A stretch of 64,000 nt of DNA from Paractinoplanes pyxinae (GCF_026626335.1 NZ_JAPNTZ010000005.1:186001-250000), one strand, 5' to 3'; counted from the first letter of the stretch, positions 1 through 8,151 are shown. Made by a program: numbers and translations. The notes: generated by a model from the letters alone, not told the origin.

Positions 1-1540
1 CGCCGTCCTCCGACTTGGCCATCTTGCGCTGGCCGGTCGCCCGCAACTGGGTGCAGACGAGCACGTCGCCGATCTCCTGCTCCTTCTCGCGCAGGCCGAA
101 GCAGATCCCGGTCAGGATGAGGAAGTCGGGCTGGAGCCGGGTGACCAGCGCGGCGGCCGAGATCGCAGCGCTTCCGGGATTGACGTTGCCCGGTTCGACC
201 TGGGCCAGCGAGATCCGGGTGCGCCCGATCGTACCGAGCCGGGTCACCACCTGGCTCGGCTGGAACTCCTCCCGGGGCGGAGTGTGGTTCACCGCGTGCA
301 CCGCGGCGCTCACCGCCCGATGCTCGGCGTCCGTCGCGACCATGATCAGCGTGTGGGTGGGCATGAGAGCGGAGTTCCTCCGGTCGAAGAGGGCGAGTTG
401 GGCCCGGCGGTGGCGCAGCCGCTGTTGCAGCGCCGCCACGGCGACGAACAGGCCGGTGACGGCCAGGACGCTGACCAGCCAGCCGACGATCCAGGCGGGA
501 CGACTGGCCGGGCCGATACCGTACGGGTCGGAGAGCAGAAGCCGTTGCAGGAGCCAGCGCAGCGCCGAGCCGTAGGTAGCCGGACGCCCGTCGCAGTCGC
601 TGCCGCATGCCTCGCGCTCCCACTCGGCCACCGCGTAGGCCAGCACCACCAGCACGACGGCCGAGCCGCCGAGGTACCAGGCGAGGAAACCACCGGACTC
701 GAAGATGCGAGCCGGCGCGGCGTCCGGCCGGTACTCCGACAGACGCACCGCGATCGGCGCGTCGTGCTGCTGCTCGGTCCAGCCGGCCATGGCTTCCCGC
801 ATCGGCTCGCTGGTGGCCGCGCCGCGCAGCACCACCACGTTCTCGGTCACGACGGCCGTCACGATCTTCACACCGCGCTCCTCGGCCTCCTCCTCGGTCT
901 TGCGCACGAGGATCCGCTCGAGGTGACGGTCGACCGCGTCGAGCAGCGGCCCGGCCGGACCGCGGGCGACGTGGTGGCCCAGCACCAGGGTCCACCGGCG
1001 GCCGGGCAGGGTCTCGACGGCCACCTGATCCGCCTTCGGCGCGCCCCGGGCAAGGCCCACGACCATCCGCACCAGCGCGGTGACGACCACGCTGACCATG
1101 CAGACGAGGATGTAGAGCATCGACCCGAGCGCCAGCGCCACGCCCAGCAAGCCCACGTCGCGGCCCGCGCCACCGGCCACGGCCAGAGCGGCGACACCGG
1201 CCCCGCCGAGCAGCAGGAGCGCCGGTCCGGCGTAGAGAATCGTGTCCCACTGGCGCACCAGCGCCCTCAGGACGCCGAGGCGGAGGCCGGGTGCGGTCAG
1301 CGGCGACCGCTTCTCGGCCGGCGGTTGCAACAGGGCCAGGGAGTCCGGGCCCTGCCAGACCAGCAGGTTGTCGCGGGCGGCCACGTAGAGCTGCAGGGCC
1401 AGCGGGCCGCGCCGGCGCAGCAGCCCGAACGGCCCGCGCGGCCGGACGATCGCGAGAACCTGCCGCCCGCGGGGCGAGAACTCCACCGATTCGGCGGCCG
1501 CCCGGCACTCGGCCCAGCCGGGAAGGGTCAGCTCGGACAT
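1..1540 (-). CDS. membrane-anchored nucleoside phosphorylase-fold protein (3' end outside window)
   Basis: The reading frame opens at ATG 1540 and runs uninterrupted off the left edge (at least 513 codons). About 100 N-terminal residues are soluble and unrecognised. Four hydrophobic helices follow, roughly at residues 105-130, 135-165, 270-295 and 335-360, with a soluble stretch between the second and third. A cytoplasmic C-terminal part begins around residue 390 with LIMVATDAEHRAV and continues with ILTGICFGLREKEQEIGDV, the glycine-rich signature of the PNP/MTAN nucleoside phosphorylase superfamily. Catalytic residues lie beyond the window. The start overlaps the stop of the upstream PASTA lipoprotein gene by 13 nt, so the two are probably translationally coupled. 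Membrane anchoring is unusual for this fold. A signalling or toxic-effector role is inference. Confidence 0.75.
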   Translation of the reverse strand, partial: MSELTLPGWAECRAAAESVEFSPRGRQVLAIVRPRGPFGLLRRRGPLALQLYVAARDNLLVWQGPDSLALLQPPAEKRSPLTAPGLRLGVLRALVRQWDTILYAGPALLLLGGAGVAALAVAGGAGRDVGLLGVALALGSMLYILVCMVSVVVTALVRMVVGLARGAPKADQVAVETLPGRRWTLVLGHHVARGPAGPLLDAVDRHLERILVRKTEEEAEERGVKIVTAVVTENVVVLRGAATSEPMREAMAGWTEQQHDAPIAVRLSEYRPDAAPARIFESGGFLAWYLGGSAVVLVVLAYAVAEWEREACGSDCDGRPATYGSALRWLLQRLLLSDPYGIGPASRPAWIVGWLVSVLAVTGLFVAVAALQQRLRHRRAQLALFDRRNSALMPTHTLIMVATDAEHRAVSAAVHAVNHTPPREEFQPSQVVTRLGTIGRTRISLAQVEPGNVNPGSAAISAAALVTRLQPDFLILTGICFGLREKEQEIGDVLVCTQLRATGQRKMAKSEDG

Positions 1541-2181
1541 CCGGACGTCCCGGTCGGCTCGCCGTACTTGACGACGGTCAGCGTGATGAGCTCGGTCGGC
1601 TCGGGGCTGCTGCCGGGCTCGGCCGACTGGCCCAGCACGACCCAGTTGCGGTCGACGACGGCCAGGCGTCCCTGACCCAGCCCGTCCTTCGAGGTGATGA
1701 CGAAGAAGCCGGCGCCGCGCAAGGCCTCCTGGGCGGTCTGCAGGTTCTGGCAGACGACATCCGGCACGACGCCCCGGGCCGAGGTCGGCTCGGCCTGGCC
1801 GTCGGTGGGCTTGCGGGCGCTCAACGTGATTGCGAGCCCGGCCGCCGCCTCGCTGCCGGCCGGCGGGTCCTGGCTCTGTACCACCCAGTTGTCCTTGTGC
1901 AGGATGCGCCGGCCCGCTCCGGTGCCGTCAACCGCCCGTACGGAGGAAAAGCCGGCGTCGCCCAGCAGTTGTTCGGCCTCGGACAGCCGGCGGCCGGTCA
2001 CGTCGGGCACGGTTCCGCCGCCGACCGCCGCGGAGGGAACAGCGGAGGCCGCCCCGGACGCCACCGCGGACGGCGTCACCGCGGCCGGCGGCGGCGCCGC
2101 GACGTCCGGTTCGGGCGACGAGCAGCCGGCGGCCGCGACGGCCAGAACGATCGACGCCAGCACTCGAAGGGGTTGGTGCAC
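1528..2181 (-). CDS. PASTA-domain lipoprotein
   Basis: 217 residues from GTG 2181, with GAGGTGA just upstream. The N-terminus is a lipoprotein signal: hydrophobic ASIVLAVAAAGC with the lipobox cysteine near residue 20. An Ala/Pro/Val-rich linker follows, then two PASTA repeats, one opening GTVPDVTGRRLSEAEQLL and one opening GVVPDVVCQNLQTAQEAL. Each has the family's late NWVV core. PASTA repeats in other proteins bind peptidoglycan or muropeptides outside the cell. Here there is no kinase domain, so this would be a free surface sensor or binder. It lies 73 nt after the stand-alone phosphorylase gene and overlaps the membrane phosphorylase gene, so the three probably form one operon. Family call is firm; ligand unknown. 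Confidence 0.85.
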   Translation of the reverse strand: MHQPLRVLASIVLAVAAAGCSSPEPDVAAPPPAAVTPSAVASGAASAVPSAAVGGGTVPDVTGRRLSEAEQLLGDAGFSSVRAVDGTGAGRRILHKDNWVVQSQDPPAGSEAAAGLAITLSARKPTDGQAEPTSARGVVPDVVCQNLQTAQEALRGAGFFVITSKDGLGQGRLAVVDRNWVVLGQSAEPGSSPEPTELITLTVVKYGEPTGTSGCPS

Positions 2182-2254
2182 CTGGTCACCTCGGGGAGAG
2201 TTAGGTCGTCGATCCGGCCGGCGAAGTTGGGTCTTCGGCCGATTTTGCCGGTGC

Positions 2255-3022
2255 TCACCGTCCGGGGTGGAGGAACGGCACGAGCATGGCTGTCACTTCG
2301 GCTGCGTGGCGGGCCGCCAGCTCGCGATAGTCCTCGTTGCGGTGTTGGTAGGCGGTGTCGGCGATGCCGCGGACGGCGAGCCGGGCCGGGCCGCGGCCGG
2401 GGACCGCCGGCTGGGCCGGCGCGACGCCGGCGGCGTCGCTCTCGACGGCCAGCACCCGGTCGTTGACCTGGGTCAGCCAGCGGCGGATCTCGGCGCCGGC
2501 GTCCCCGGTCATCGCGCCGCCGACGCCGATCGGGCCGCGGTGCAGGCGGAACGAGTCGCCGTTGCGGCGTTCCTGCACGATCGGCACCGCGGTGAGGAAT
2601 TCCTCGATGCGGTAGCCGAGGGTGGCCGCGAAGCCCTGGGCCGGGATGCGGGGCAGGCCGGCGGTGACCAGGCGGTCGGAGAGGACCACGTCGCCCAGCG
2701 CCACCTGCGGCGCGACCCCGGCCGCGATGCCGGCCAGGACGACCGTGTCGGGCTGGTACGCCTCGACCAGGCGTTGGTAGGCGAGGGCGGCCGATTCGGC
2801 GTCCGGCCGCGCGGACTGGACGGCTGCGACCCGTACGTGCCGCCCTCGCGAGTCCGGCAGCCAGGCCTCGTAGGCCAGGGGCGCGCGCCCGTAGTCGTAC
2901 ATGCGCTTGAGTGCGTTCACGACCGCCCGCATCTCGACGGGCAGCACGGTCAGGACCCCCACCTCGGCCCGGACCGTGCGGTCGAGGCGAGGCGGGCTCG
3001 AACGCGGGAAGGGGTGTGTCAT
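2255..3022 (-). CDS. nucleoside phosphorylase / MTA-SAH nucleosidase-like protein
   Basis: 255 residues from ATG 3022. I chose this start because GGGAGAGAGAAG precedes it; a longer open frame upstream runs through a terminator and another gene. The protein opens with VGVLTVLPVEMRAVVNAL and has VVLAGIAAGVAPQVALGDVV, the glycine-rich nucleoside-binding region of the PNP/MTAN family. AVESDAAGV is at the position of the nucleoside-binding Glu motif, and RGIADTA carries the Asp that acts as proton donor in nucleosidases. The enzyme therefore looks competent to cleave a nucleoside or nucleotide-like N-glycosidic bond. Substrate is unknown. Its neighbours (PASTA lipoprotein, membrane phosphorylase, Nudix regulator) argue against simple methionine salvage. 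Confidence 0.8.
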   Translation of the reverse strand: MTHPFPRSSPPRLDRTVRAEVGVLTVLPVEMRAVVNALKRMYDYGRAPLAYEAWLPDSRGRHVRVAAVQSARPDAESAALAYQRLVEAYQPDTVVLAGIAAGVAPQVALGDVVLSDRLVTAGLPRIPAQGFAATLGYRIEEFLTAVPIVQERRNGDSFRLHRGPIGVGGAMTGDAGAEIRRWLTQVNDRVLAVESDAAGVAPAQPAVPGRGPARLAVRGIADTAYQHRNEDYRELAARHAAEVTAMLVPFLHPGR

Positions 3023-3105
3023 CAAGCTTCTCTCTCCCATGAGGGGCGCGCTGCGGCGGACGGTAACGGCGAAGCCTTCCGGTTTCCTGCCGTCGTCGCC
3101 CGGTG

Positions 3106-3132
3106 GCGCCGGGGTCCGGTCGGACCCGGCGC
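3106..3132 (-). terminator. hairpin terminator/attenuator after the secreted-peptide gene
   Basis: GCGCCGGGGTCC (3106-3117) pairs with GGACCCGGCGC (3122-3132) around a GGTC loop, with one bulged base. It sits 13 nt past the stop of the 48-residue peptide gene and before the phosphorylase gene. No T-tract follows, as is common in high-GC actinobacteria. It would let the peptide be made in excess over the downstream enzymes. Confidence 0.55.
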
Positions 3133-3144
3133 GCACCTGGCCCG

Positions 3145-3291
3145 TCAGACGCAGCGCTGCAGGATGTTGTCCCAGCTGGTGCTGCCCGGGCAGGTCACGG
3201 CCTGGGCACTGGAGGCGGCCGACGGGGCGAACAGGGCGATGGCGACGGCCGACACGAGGGCGGCCAGGAAGTGACGATGGCGAGCGCGCAT
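3145..3291 (-). CDS. small secreted peptide precursor with C-terminal two-cysteine loop
   Basis: 48 residues from ATG 3291, preceded by AAAGGAAAGG at good spacing. The N-terminus is basic (MRARHRH), then comes a hydrophobic core (FLAALVSAVAIALFA) and a likely signal-peptidase site after AQA. This leaves a mature peptide of about 17 residues, VTCPGSTSWDNILQRCV. Its two cysteines could close a 13-membered disulfide loop. I do not recognise the family. Size and export signal suggest an autoinducer-like or bacteriocin-like peptide, but this is inference. The gene is first in the transcript driven from the double palindrome at 3471-3525 and is followed at once by a strong hairpin. Confidence 0.65.
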   Translation of the reverse strand: MRARHRHFLAALVSAVAIALFAPSAASSAQAVTCPGSTSWDNILQRCV

Positions 3292-3470
3292 GACCTTTCC
3301 TTTCGAGGAAGGTTGCGGAGTGTTCGGACGATGGGCTCGCGGGCCCGTCCCGCCCGGCCGAGCGGTGACGGTGGAGGGTGGCCTTCCCTCCCCCGCGCGA
3401 GCCTGTGCGCGCGGTTGACGGCAAGCCGGCCGAGCCGGTCGGGCGTACGTCCCGGCCTTCGCGGCAGGTC

Positions 3471-3525
3471 TTACTGTCACTATGACGTTAACCCTCGGCA
3501 GACCTTAGTGTCAAGGCGACATTAA
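3471..3525 (-). promoter_or_regulatory. promoter with two TGTC-N5-GAC palindromes
   Basis: Two imperfect 21-bp palindromes occur here. One is TTACTGTCA-CTA-TGACGTTAA (3471-3491); the other is TTAGTGTCA-AGG-CGACATTAA (3505-3525). On the minus strand, TTGACA (plus 3509-3514) makes a perfect -35 inside the right-hand site, and TAACGT (plus 3485-3490), 18 nt on, makes a -10 inside the left-hand site. A protein bound to either would block RNA polymerase. The predicted transcript starts near 3478 and reads into the peptide gene with a leader of nearly 190 nt. The same core recurs at 6631 and 7427, pointing to the nearby NrtR-like regulator as binder (inference). Confidence 0.6.
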
Positions 3526-3532
3526 TGCCGGG

Positions 3533-6520
3533 TCAGAGTTTCGGACGGTCCTCGGGCGGCAGGCCGGCCGCGAGCTCCCGGATGCGGTCGCGGGCGGCGG
3601 CCTCGGCCTCCGGCTGGTCCTGGGCCAGCGCGTACGCGTCGGCCAGGGCCGCCTGGGCCGCGATCTCCAGATGGGCCGCGCCGCACCACTGGAACAGCTC
3701 CACCGCCCGGAGCAGATCAACCTCCTGGTCGATGCGGGCTCCCCGGGCTGCTTCGAGCGCCGCCGCGGTCAGGTAGATCCGGCCCTCCAGCACGACATCG
3801 GCGCCTTCCCGGGCGCACTCCTCGGCCCGGGAGAGCCGGGCCGCGGCCATGTCGAGGTCGCCGCTGACGAGGGCCACATCGCCCAGCCCGTGCAGCGCGT
3901 AGGCGTGGCCGATCCCGCCGTCCGGGAACATCGCGTACACCTCGGCGAACGCCGCCTCGGCGGCGGCCTGGTTCCCGCGGGCGAGGTACGCGTGACCCAT
4001 CCAGTACAGGGTGGGCGCCAGCACCTGCGGCTGGCCCAGCTCGCGCCCCACCCGCTCGGCCTCGCGCAGGGTGGCCACGGCCGCGTCCGGGTGGCCCATG
4101 TCGAGGTGGGCCTGGCCGATGAAGCGCAACGTCTGCTGGACGCCGACCACGTCCCCGCTCTCGCGGTAGTGCACCAGGGCTTCGGTGAACTGTTGCAGCG
4201 GCCGGGCCATCTCGCCCCGGCGGCGCAGGGCGTTGGCCAGCGTCCGCAGGGCCACCGCCCGGCCGTGCCGCTCCCCCACCTCGGCCAGCAGCTCCTGCGC
4301 CCGCTCCAGCTCGGCCACGCCCGAGACGCCGGGGCTGCCGCTGGCCACCAGCGGCGGCTGACCCAGGGCGACCAGCACGACCCCCTCGCCCCGGCGGTCG
4401 CCCGCCCGGCGGCACTCGGCCAGGGCGATCTCGTGGGTGACCCGCCAGTCGTCGAAGTACTGGCCGATCGCGTAGAACTCGTGGGCCGACACGGCCAGGT
4501 CCCAGCAGACCCCGGTCAGCCCGAGTGCGGCCGCCTGGCCGACCGCGGCCCTGATGTTGAGCCGCTCGATCTCGAACCACGTCCGCGGATCCCCGGCCAT
4601 TGCCGCCGTCTCGGCCTCCGGAACGGCGACATCCGGCTCGTCGCTGTGCACCACATCGAACCGTCCGCCGTAGAGAGCGTCGTGGGCCCGGCGGGTCAGG
4701 GTCAGCAGGGCCCGGCACACCCGGGCCGGCGCCTCGACGCTCTCCTCCGGCGGCTTCAGCTCGGCCGCGGCTCGGTCGCGGGCGTAGTCGCGGGTCAGGT
4801 CGTGGAAGCCGTAGCGGGCGCCCGGATGCACCGGGTCGACCATGCCGACCAGCGCCAGCCGGGCCAGCGCGGCCCCGGCGGCCGGGCCCGGCTCCTGGAG
4901 CAGCGCGGCCGCCGTCCACTCGCCGAACGTGGGCTGGGCCAGCAGGCCGAGGCCCAGGAACAATCGGCGGGCGAGGTCGTCGAGCGGGGCCAGCCCGGCG
5001 CCGATCGTGCGGGCCAGGCTCTCGTCGCCGTGCCGGAAGGCGGCCGGACCCTGCTCGCGCAGCCGGCCCAGCAGCTCGGCGGTGGGGCGGTGGAAGTCCT
5101 CGACCCGCATCTGGGCCGCGATCCGCAGGGCCAGCGGCAACCCGCCGCACAGCCGGACCACGGCCTCGACCGCCTCCCGCTCGCCGCTGACATCGACCTG
5201 GGCCGCCTCGACGACGTTGCGGAACAGGGCCGCGGCGGTCGGCTGATCGAGAGCTTCCAGGGTGGGTACGTGGTGGACCGCCGCGTCGATGCCGGGCAAC
5301 CGCCGGCGCGCGGTGACCAGCACGATCGAGGTGCCGCCGCCGGGGATGAGATCGCGGATCTGGGCCACCGAGCCGGCGTCGTCCAGCACGAGCAGCAGCT
5401 TGCGCCCGGCGGTGAGCGTGCGGAACAGGGCTATCCGCTCGCGGCGGCTCTCGGGCACCGTCGTCTCGCCCAGCGCCCGCAGGAACTCGGCCAGCACCTC
5501 GCCCGGATCGACCGGCTGGTCGGAGCTGCCGCGCAGGTCGGCCCAGAGCTGCCCGCCCGGGAACAGATCGGCCGCGTCGTGCGCCGCGCGCAGGGCCAGC
5601 GCCGTCTTGCCCATGCCACCCGGTCCCGAGATGACCAGCACCGTACGGCGCCGGTCGCGCAGCAACGTGCCGAGCTCGGCCACCAGATCCTCCCGGCCGA
5701 CGAACGACGCCGGGGCGGGCGGCAGCTGCCGGGGCAGCGGGACCTCGCGCGGGGTCCGGGCGCTCGCCTCGTCGGCCTTGGCCACCAGCTCGTCGTTGTG
5801 CATCGCCATCGCGTAGCCCAGGCGCCGCAGGCCCTTGTCGGCGCCGCCCTCGACCGCCTCCTCGTGCCGCTCCAGAGCAGCCATGGCCTCGGCCGCGTGG
5901 CCGCTGCGATACAGCGAGAACATCAGCAACCGGCACAGCTGCCCGTCGGCCGGGTCCTCGGCGAAGAACTGGGCCAGGTCGTCGAGGATCGCGGCGTGCT
6001 CGCCGCGCGCGTGCTCCAGAGTGAACAGCCGTACGGCCGACCGCTTGCGACGGCTGCGCAGCGCGCCGATCTCGGCCGCGAACGGAGCGTCGGGCACGTT
6101 GGCCAGCGGGCTGGCGCCGCGCCAGAGACGGATCGCGGCCCGCAGGTGCTCGATCTCTTGCGGGATGTGCTGCTCGCGGCGCTCGGCGTCGGCCCGGTCG
6201 ACGTGCCAGCGGAATTGCAGAAGATCGAGGTCGGCCGTCGCGGCCTTCAACTCGTACCCGAAGCGGTTGTGGGTCTTGATCGAGCCGGGCCGGCCGGCCA
6301 GCGCGACCAGGCGGCGCAACGCCGAGACGGCCTTGTGCAGCTGAGCCGGGCTGACCTCGGGATCGCCCCACCCGGCCCGCAGCAGCTCGGCCGTCGACAG
6401 CTGCTGGTTGGCCTTGATCAGCAGGGCCGCCAGCACTGACAGCTGACGCCCGCCGGGCAGCACGACGGGACCGCCGCCGGGCGGGCGCACCTCGAGATCC
6501 CCGAGAATGCGAAAGATCAT
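3533..6520 (-). CDS. SARP/AfsR-family regulator (BTAD, NB-ARC, TPR)
   Basis: 995 residues from ATG 6520, with GGGGAA just before it. The domain order is that of AfsR. Residues 1-95 are an OmpR-like winged-helix DNA-binding domain (MIFRILGDLEV, then SVLAALLIKANQQLS). About residues 100-245 are the bacterial transcriptional activation domain. An NB-ARC ATPase follows with Walker A GPGGMGKT near residue 298 and a Walker B-like LLLVLDDAG. A long C-terminal TPR region runs from about residue 620. Such proteins activate secondary metabolism or development genes from direct repeats near promoters. No biosynthetic cluster is visible here; the neighbours are the peptide/phosphorylase operon and the Nudix regulator. 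Its own promoter lies in 6521-6699, possibly under the palindrome at 6631. Confidence 0.9.
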   Translation of the reverse strand: MIFRILGDLEVRPPGGGPVVLPGGRQLSVLAALLIKANQQLSTAELLRAGWGDPEVSPAQLHKAVSALRRLVALAGRPGSIKTHNRFGYELKAATADLDLLQFRWHVDRADAERREQHIPQEIEHLRAAIRLWRGASPLANVPDAPFAAEIGALRSRRKRSAVRLFTLEHARGEHAAILDDLAQFFAEDPADGQLCRLLMFSLYRSGHAAEAMAALERHEEAVEGGADKGLRRLGYAMAMHNDELVAKADEASARTPREVPLPRQLPPAPASFVGREDLVAELGTLLRDRRRTVLVISGPGGMGKTALALRAAHDAADLFPGGQLWADLRGSSDQPVDPGEVLAEFLRALGETTVPESRRERIALFRTLTAGRKLLLVLDDAGSVAQIRDLIPGGGTSIVLVTARRRLPGIDAAVHHVPTLEALDQPTAAALFRNVVEAAQVDVSGEREAVEAVVRLCGGLPLALRIAAQMRVEDFHRPTAELLGRLREQGPAAFRHGDESLARTIGAGLAPLDDLARRLFLGLGLLAQPTFGEWTAAALLQEPGPAAGAALARLALVGMVDPVHPGARYGFHDLTRDYARDRAAAELKPPEESVEAPARVCRALLTLTRRAHDALYGGRFDVVHSDEPDVAVPEAETAAMAGDPRTWFEIERLNIRAAVGQAAALGLTGVCWDLAVSAHEFYAIGQYFDDWRVTHEIALAECRRAGDRRGEGVVLVALGQPPLVASGSPGVSGVAELERAQELLAEVGERHGRAVALRTLANALRRRGEMARPLQQFTEALVHYRESGDVVGVQQTLRFIGQAHLDMGHPDAAVATLREAERVGRELGQPQVLAPTLYWMGHAYLARGNQAAAEAAFAEVYAMFPDGGIGHAYALHGLGDVALVSGDLDMAAARLSRAEECAREGADVVLEGRIYLTAAALEAARGARIDQEVDLLRAVELFQWCGAAHLEIAAQAALADAYALAQDQPEAEAAARDRIRELAAGLPPEDRPKL

Positions 6521-6626
6521 GTGTCGTTCCCCAGAGTTATTCCCACACGCGATCCCCGAACCGCCACCGTAGAGGCGAGCGATGCGTGACGCCATCGACG
6601 CGCCGGGTGATCGTTGCCGGACATCA

Positions 6627-6659
6627 TTATTGTCACACTGACACTTTCTACCTTACGCT
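6627..6659 (+). promoter_or_regulatory. promoter with perfect TGTCA-CAC-TGACA palindrome
   Basis: TGTCA (6631-6635), CAC, TGACA (6639-6643) form a perfect core palindrome. TTGTCA (6630-6635) and TACGCT (6654-6659) spaced 18 nt make a plausible promoter for the membrane protein at 6700, so the palindrome covers the -35 element. It could also act on the divergent SARP gene starting at 6520. Confidence 0.6.
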
Positions 6660-6699
6660 AGGTGCATCAACCCGCCACCGTCCGAGACGGAGAATCCCC

Positions 6700-7449
6700 A
6701 TGCGGCTCTGGCGTTCCCTCGATCTCGTCGTCACCTCGGCCGTCGCGCTCGTCGTGGGCGTGCTCGGCATGCTCAACCTGGCCGGCTCGTCCGTGCTGGC
6801 CGGCGCCACCCTGGCCACCCTGGGAGTGCTGGCCGCCGGCTCGCTCACGGCCCGGGTGCAGATGCACGGGCTGACCGACATCACCCGCCGCCACTTCACC
6901 GAACCGCCGTCGGCCGACCGCCTGCTGACCACCTCCAGCAGCGGGCTCGACGTCGACCTGTCCCAGGCCTGGGAAATCGGGCTGATCGGCGTCACGCTCA
7001 ACCGGACCGTCCGCAACCACGCGGTCGAGCTGCGCGAGTGCGTCCGGCGTGGCGGCACGGTCCGCATCGCCGTCATCGACCCGGACGGCGAGGTCTTGGG
7101 CGAGGCGGCGCGGCGCAGCACGTTCCCCGGCGCCACCGGAATCTTCGCCCACCGCCTGCAGCCCACTCTGGACCTGGCGGCCACCCTGTGCGCGTTGCCC
7201 GGGCCGGGCCGGGCCGAGGTGCGGCTGCTCGACTTCGTGCCCGCGGTCGGCCTGGTCGCCGTCGACGCCCACCAGCCGCACGGTCACCTGCACGTCGACA
7301 TCTACTCGCACACGTTCGGGGGACGCGAGCCGGCGCTGGCCCTGCATCCGGGCCGCGACCACCTCTGGTACCAGCACTTCCGGGCCGAGTTCGACCAGAT
7401 CTGGGCGGCCGGGCGGCCGGTCTTTGTGTCAGAGAGACAGTTTCACTAG
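6700..7449 (+). CDS. two-helix membrane protein with PLD-like (DUF5919-like) soluble domain
   Basis: 249 residues from ATG 6700 with ACGGAGAA upstream. Two adjacent hydrophobic segments (about residues 8-28 and 30-50) anchor the protein. A cytoplasmic domain follows: LIGVTLNRTV, a strand VRIAVIDPDG, and a terminal block HLHVDIYSHTFGG ending in WYQHFRAEFDQIW. This layout resembles phospholipase-D-fold families annotated as DUF5919 in actinobacteria. The HxK of true PLDs is replaced by HxD, so hydrolase activity is doubtful and a binding role is more likely. It lies between the SARP gene and the Nudix regulator, 9 nt before the latter. Both carry the TGTC-N5-GACA element upstream. Fold assignment is tentative. 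Confidence 0.6.
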   Translation: MRLWRSLDLVVTSAVALVVGVLGMLNLAGSSVLAGATLATLGVLAAGSLTARVQMHGLTDITRRHFTEPPSADRLLTTSSSGLDVDLSQAWEIGLIGVTLNRTVRNHAVELRECVRRGGTVRIAVIDPDGEVLGEAARRSTFPGATGIFAHRLQPTLDLAATLCALPGPGRAEVRLLDFVPAVGLVAVDAHQPHGHLHVDIYSHTFGGREPALALHPGRDHLWYQHFRAEFDQIWAAGRPVFVSERQFH

Positions 7450-7452
7450 GCT
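7423..7452 (+). promoter_or_regulatory. autoregulatory-type promoter of the NrtR-like gene
   Basis: TTGTGT (7424-7429) and TAGGCT (7447-7452), 17 nt apart, form a promoter whose start point would fall at about 7459, the A of the ATG, so a leaderless mRNA is predicted. TGTCA-GAG-AGACA (7427-7439) overlaps the -35 and the spacer, as expected for self-repression. Confidence 0.55.
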
Positions 7453-7458
7453 CGGGGG

Positions 7459-8151
7459 ATGCCGAAGCGGGACCATCTCCTCCTGCGGCTCGCCGTCGAC
7501 CTGGTGATCCTCACCGTTCGCGACGACGCGCTGCAGGTTCTCACCATCACACGCGCCAACGAGCCGTTCCGCGGGCAGGCGGCCTTACCGGGCGGGTTCC
7601 TGCGCGAGGGTGAGGATCTGCTGCAGGCTGCCATCCGGGAATTGCACGAAGAGACGGGACTCGACGGTCACCGGCTTTATCTCGAGCAACTTCATGCGTA
7701 CGGGGAACCCGGCCGCGACCCCCGCGGGCGCATCGTCAGCGTGGCCTACCTGGCCCTGATGCCCGACCTGCCCCTGCCCACGGCCGGCTCGGACGCCAGC
7801 AGCGCCGCCTGGACGCCGGTCGCCAAGGCCGCCGGGCTCGCCTTCGACCACGACGAGATCCTGGCCGGCGGCGTCGAACGGGCGCGCAGCCGGCTCGAGT
7901 TCCAGACGCTGGCCACGGCCTTCTGCGGCGACGAGTTCACCATCGGCGACCTGCGCAACGTGTACGAAGTCGTGTGGGGCCAGCGGCTCGACCCGCGCAA
8001 CTTCAACCGCAAGGTGCTCGGCACCGACGGCTTCGTCGAGGCCACCGGCGGCAAGCGGATGCCCGAGGTGGGCCGCCCGGCCGCGCTCTACCGGGCGGGC
8101 GGGGCGACCGTCCTCAACCCGCCGATCCTGCGGACCGACAAGCACGGGTAG
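7459..8151 (+). CDS. NrtR-like Nudix-domain transcriptional regulator / ADP-ribose pyrophosphatase
   Basis: 230 residues from ATG 7459. Residues 1-140 form a Nudix domain with an intact Nudix box, GGFLREGEDLLQAAIRELHE followed by ETGL, which keeps every metal-binding Glu. Residues 150-230 form a winged helix (FTIGDLRNVYEVVWGQRLDPRNFNRKVL), the typical C-terminus of NrtR repressors. NrtR proteins bind ADP-ribose or NAD-pathway metabolites and repress NAD genes. Many have lost hydrolysis, but this one has not lost the box. No NAD biosynthesis gene is nearby. The matching palindromes instead lie before this gene, the membrane protein and the peptide operon. Regulator class is confident; target set is inferred. 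Confidence 0.85.
   Translation: MPKRDHLLLRLAVDLVILTVRDDALQVLTITRANEPFRGQAALPGGFLREGEDLLQAAIRELHEETGLDGHRLYLEQLHAYGEPGRDPRGRIVSVAYLALMPDLPLPTAGSDASSAAWTPVAKAAGLAFDHDEILAGGVERARSRLEFQTLATAFCGDEFTIGDLRNVYEVVWGQRLDPRNFNRKVLGTDGFVEATGGKRMPEVGRPAALYRAGGATVLNPPILRTDKHG

Noticed and set aside
3023..3424. N-terminal extension of the stand-alone phosphorylase to 3424
   Set aside because: It would run through the peptide gene and a terminator hairpin; ATG 3022 has its own ribosome site.
3671..6439. A 922-codon open frame on the plus strand
   Set aside because: It is antisense to the SARP gene, consists of Gly/Gln/Arg/His-rich shadow sequence and has no domain. High GC keeps such frames open.
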